A stretch of 64,000 bases of DNA from Tetramitus jugosus (taxonomy: Eukaryota; Heterolobosea; Eutetramitea; Acrasida; Vahlkampfiidae), in NCBI GenBank assembly GCA_937625935.1, contig OW569385.1, positions 62,001 to 126,000 on the forward strand, given 5' to 3'. The notes under the pieces are model-generated. The model did not search any database and was not told where the DNA came from. It worked only from the letters and a program-made list of their open reading frames with translations. Position numbers and translations under genes: made by a program. Shown one piece after another: positions 62,290 to 64,000 of this stretch (positions within the stretch are counted from its first letter, which is position 1; the number at the start of each line of letters is the position of its first letter).

Positions 62290-62785
62290 TCCTTTGCTTT
62301 CTGTAAATCGGCAGTTGACGGTTTCGTATTTCTCCACTTTTCGTGTCGAAAAGTGATAGGTACCGGATGAGCGAGGATCTCGCAAAGGACCTTGGTAGTG
62401 AAGATTTGGGTTTTTCACGTGCGTGCATCCCAGTGCAGATCCAGCTTCACCACTTCAAAGAGGAGACAAACGGCAGTCAGTCAGGACATCTATTACTGTG
62501 AACACCCAGTCTATGACCGTTTCTTTCCATCTCTTCGTATCACTCTCTGTTCCTTTGAAAGCCAACACTATCACACCAGCTTGGTTGTTCACTGCAATCG
62601 TAGCATGAGAATTCAAAAAATTCTTTGACTATGAATTTCACTACGAAGCTGCCAGTTACCACATGATTTCAATCTGGAATAACCGAGATCAGCAGACATG
62701 TTCACGAGAAAAGTTGTGTGTTTGATTTCAAGCTCAAGACTTTAATAAAACGGAGAAAGGTGAGTAGAAGTCTATAAAACGAGAC
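62290..62785. other. Intergenic
   Basis: This lies between the tRNA-Gly 5' part and the C-CAP-like gene. A frame at 62392-62628 contains protein-like YYCEHPVYDRFFPSLRITL but begins without ATG, so I leave it uncalled. AATAAA occurs near 62743. Confidence 0.4.
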
Positions 62786-63418
62786 TTAACACGGATGAGC
62801 GGCTGTTCGTTTCTCCACTTCCGACTTTGTTGTCAAATAACCATGTGCTCCCTCTCTCAGAATCAACTCTGTAACCAACACTCCATTCTCGTTCCAATAG
62901 GACTTGTACTGCTTGGTACCAATCACTTGACTTGTCGGCTCCACAGGTATCAAATTCACAGCAGCATTCACATTTGAATCATCAATAGGAGATGACAACA
63001 ATAGTTCTGCTTCATTGACAAACAACAGACTTGAATTCGAGTGAACAATGGACAAATTTGGACACAATGATTCATCTTGAATGATCAATCGAGAATCATG
63101 ACACTGATCAATGGCAATCAATTGAACATTGGTGCTAGATTGGCTAGGGAATTGTAATTGAACATTGTTTGAACTGAACATTTCAATTGTGCTCGTGCGT
63201 ATTCCACAATTAATGACAAGCTGTACGTCCGTGCATTTTTCGATCAATACTTTTTCCAGTTTTTGACAGGTGACAGAAATTTGACACTTGGAACAATTGC
63301 GAATGTAGAGGAGATGATTGTTCATTTCATGACCAATTTCAATGGTCTCATTTTCATTGTGTCTATTCTCAATAAATGATTGCTTTCGTTGTTGGAGTGA
63401 GAGGAAAATTTGATTCAT
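62786..63418 (-). CDS. C-CAP/cofactor-C-like beta-helix protein
   Basis: This is a 210-residue protein. After a short helical start (FLSLQQRKQSFIEN), short strands repeat every about 20 residues: LLYIRNCSKCQISV, KVLIEKCTDVQLVI, TIEMFSSNNVQLQF, VQLIAIDQCHDSRLII. This is the ladder seen in the CAP/CARP C-terminal domain of adenylyl-cyclase-associated proteins and in TBCC. The end (GVLVTELILREGAHGY) also suits CAP-type domains. A link to actin or tubulin handling is inference. Start ATG at 63418. Confidence 0.75.
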   Translation of the reverse strand: MNQIFLSLQQRKQSFIENRHNENETIEIGHEMNNHLLYIRNCSKCQISVTCQKLEKVLIEKCTDVQLVINCGIRTSTIEMFSSNNVQLQFPSQSSTNVQLIAIDQCHDSRLIIQDESLCPNLSIVHSNSSLLFVNEAELLLSSPIDDSNVNAAVNLIPVEPTSQVIGTKQYKSYWNENGVLVTELILREGAHGYLTTKSEVEKRTAAHPC

Positions 63419-63676
63419 CGCTTTCTTTGTTGTTTGGTTTTCTTTCCTCCTGGAAGCAGTTTGATGGCCTCTCAGATGTCGGGTATGATAGGTGATACTC
63501 CGAACGATCCTGCTCCTTTACAAATCACAATTGGGCTAAACAGTCGTCTGCTCTCTTGTAGACCAAGGACTCAAATCATTGATTCTACAACGCATTAACT
63601 TAGATGAGTTAACTTGTTCAAGATATAAACAAGAAAGAATTGATACGAAGAGTTTGCTCTGCGAAAAGAGTAAAAG

Positions 63677-63749
63677 TACCGACGACGGGACTCGAACCCG
63701 CGACCACTGGATTAGAAGTCCAGTGCTCTTCCAGCTGAGCTACGACGGC
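63677..63749 (-). tRNA. tRNA-Arg (TCT)
   Basis: The A box is TAGCTCAGCTGGAAGAGC, the anticodon stem CTGGA/TCCAG encloses CTTCTAA (anticodon TCT), and the T arm is GCGGGTTCGAGTCCCGT. The acceptor GCCGTCG pairs with CGTCGGT with one U-U mismatch. There is no intron; length is 73 nt. Confidence 0.93.
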
Positions 63750-64000
63750 TAGATATTCGAGTGATTTGACTGATGCACTATGTGCGAAACAAAAAACGAA
63801 AATTTCGCTGGTGAAGCGAGCGGCGGCATGATGAGGCTCACAGCGAGACAAGTGGCTCGAATTGTTAACACCTGCATCCACCCGTGAGGAGATCAAGCTT
63901 CGGCAAACATTCCAAAGGGAGAATGTCTTTCAGTCCAACAACAGGCTGGAGCTCATACCTCAAGTGGTGCGCGGAACGCCTGCACAACAACAATTTGACT
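63750..64000. other. Intergenic, right edge
   Basis: I see no supported gene in the last 250 bases. Confidence 0.5.

Overview
The window is nuclear DNA of a compact-genome protist, most likely a heterolobosean amoeboflagellate of the genus Naegleria. The evidence is AT-rich intergenic DNA, long mostly single-exon genes, short spliceosomal introns (40-182 nt) that usually begin GTATGT, standard stop codons, dispersed tRNA genes with eukaryotic A and B boxes, and a gene set combining flagellar/BBSome, WAVE-complex, AP-4 and large TPR proteins. I place it from gene content and style; the species cannot be fixed without a database. No bacterial operons, CRISPR arrays or phage genes were seen.

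Layout. 0.5-9.1 kb: a small mitochondrial membrane protein, tRNA-Phe, a secreted protein and a 1997-residue adhesion-receptor-like protein joining a beta-helix/REJ-like ectodomain, a GPS site, seven transmembrane helices and an RGS domain. 9.2-16.2 kb: a sirtuin, a 2H phosphoesterase, a low-complexity protein and the BBSome subunit BBS9 (three exons). 16.2-22.8 kb: the WAVE-complex subunit NAP1/Hem, a three-exon mitochondrial-type small protein and a RING-H2 protein. 23.6-31.2 kb: an atypical two-DNA-binding-domain E2F, a mitochondrial TPR protein and a PB1 protein with a possible NYN/PIN-like nuclease fold. 31.8-40.0 kb: tRNA-Pro, two head-to-head arsenite methyltransferases, a fungal-type Zn2Cys6 factor, a C2 protein and a Ulp1/SENP-type protease. 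40.2-50.4 kb: a polyQ PB1-UBA protein, OsmC, histone H2B followed by a perfect hairpin, tRNA-Ser, a degenerate EF-2 paralogue, a second mitochondrial TPR protein, an intron-containing tRNA-Glu and an atypical HxDLHxxN kinase with a KEN box. 50.4-60.8 kb: an inverted BTB-gene duplication, an F-box/LRR protein, a TBC RabGAP, AP-4 mu and a coiled-coil protein. 60.8-62.3 kb: a tRNA-Gly gene split by a 1380-bp element with terminal inverted repeats. 62.7-63.8 kb: a C-CAP-like protein and tRNA-Arg.

Themes. Cytoskeleton and membrane traffic are represented by NAP1, BBS9, AP-4 mu and a TBC protein, and the cell cycle by E2F, H2B and the KEN-box kinase. E2F-type TTTSSCGC sites lie upstream of all three cell-cycle genes, which suggests a small cell-cycle regulon. 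The strongest candidates for something undescribed are the 7TM-RGS adhesion-like receptor, the TIR element inside tRNA-Gly, the histone hairpin, and the switch-I-deleted EF-2 paralogue. Several coding starts were moved to the first plausible ATG, and exon junctions were chosen by GT-AG sites plus reading-frame continuity.
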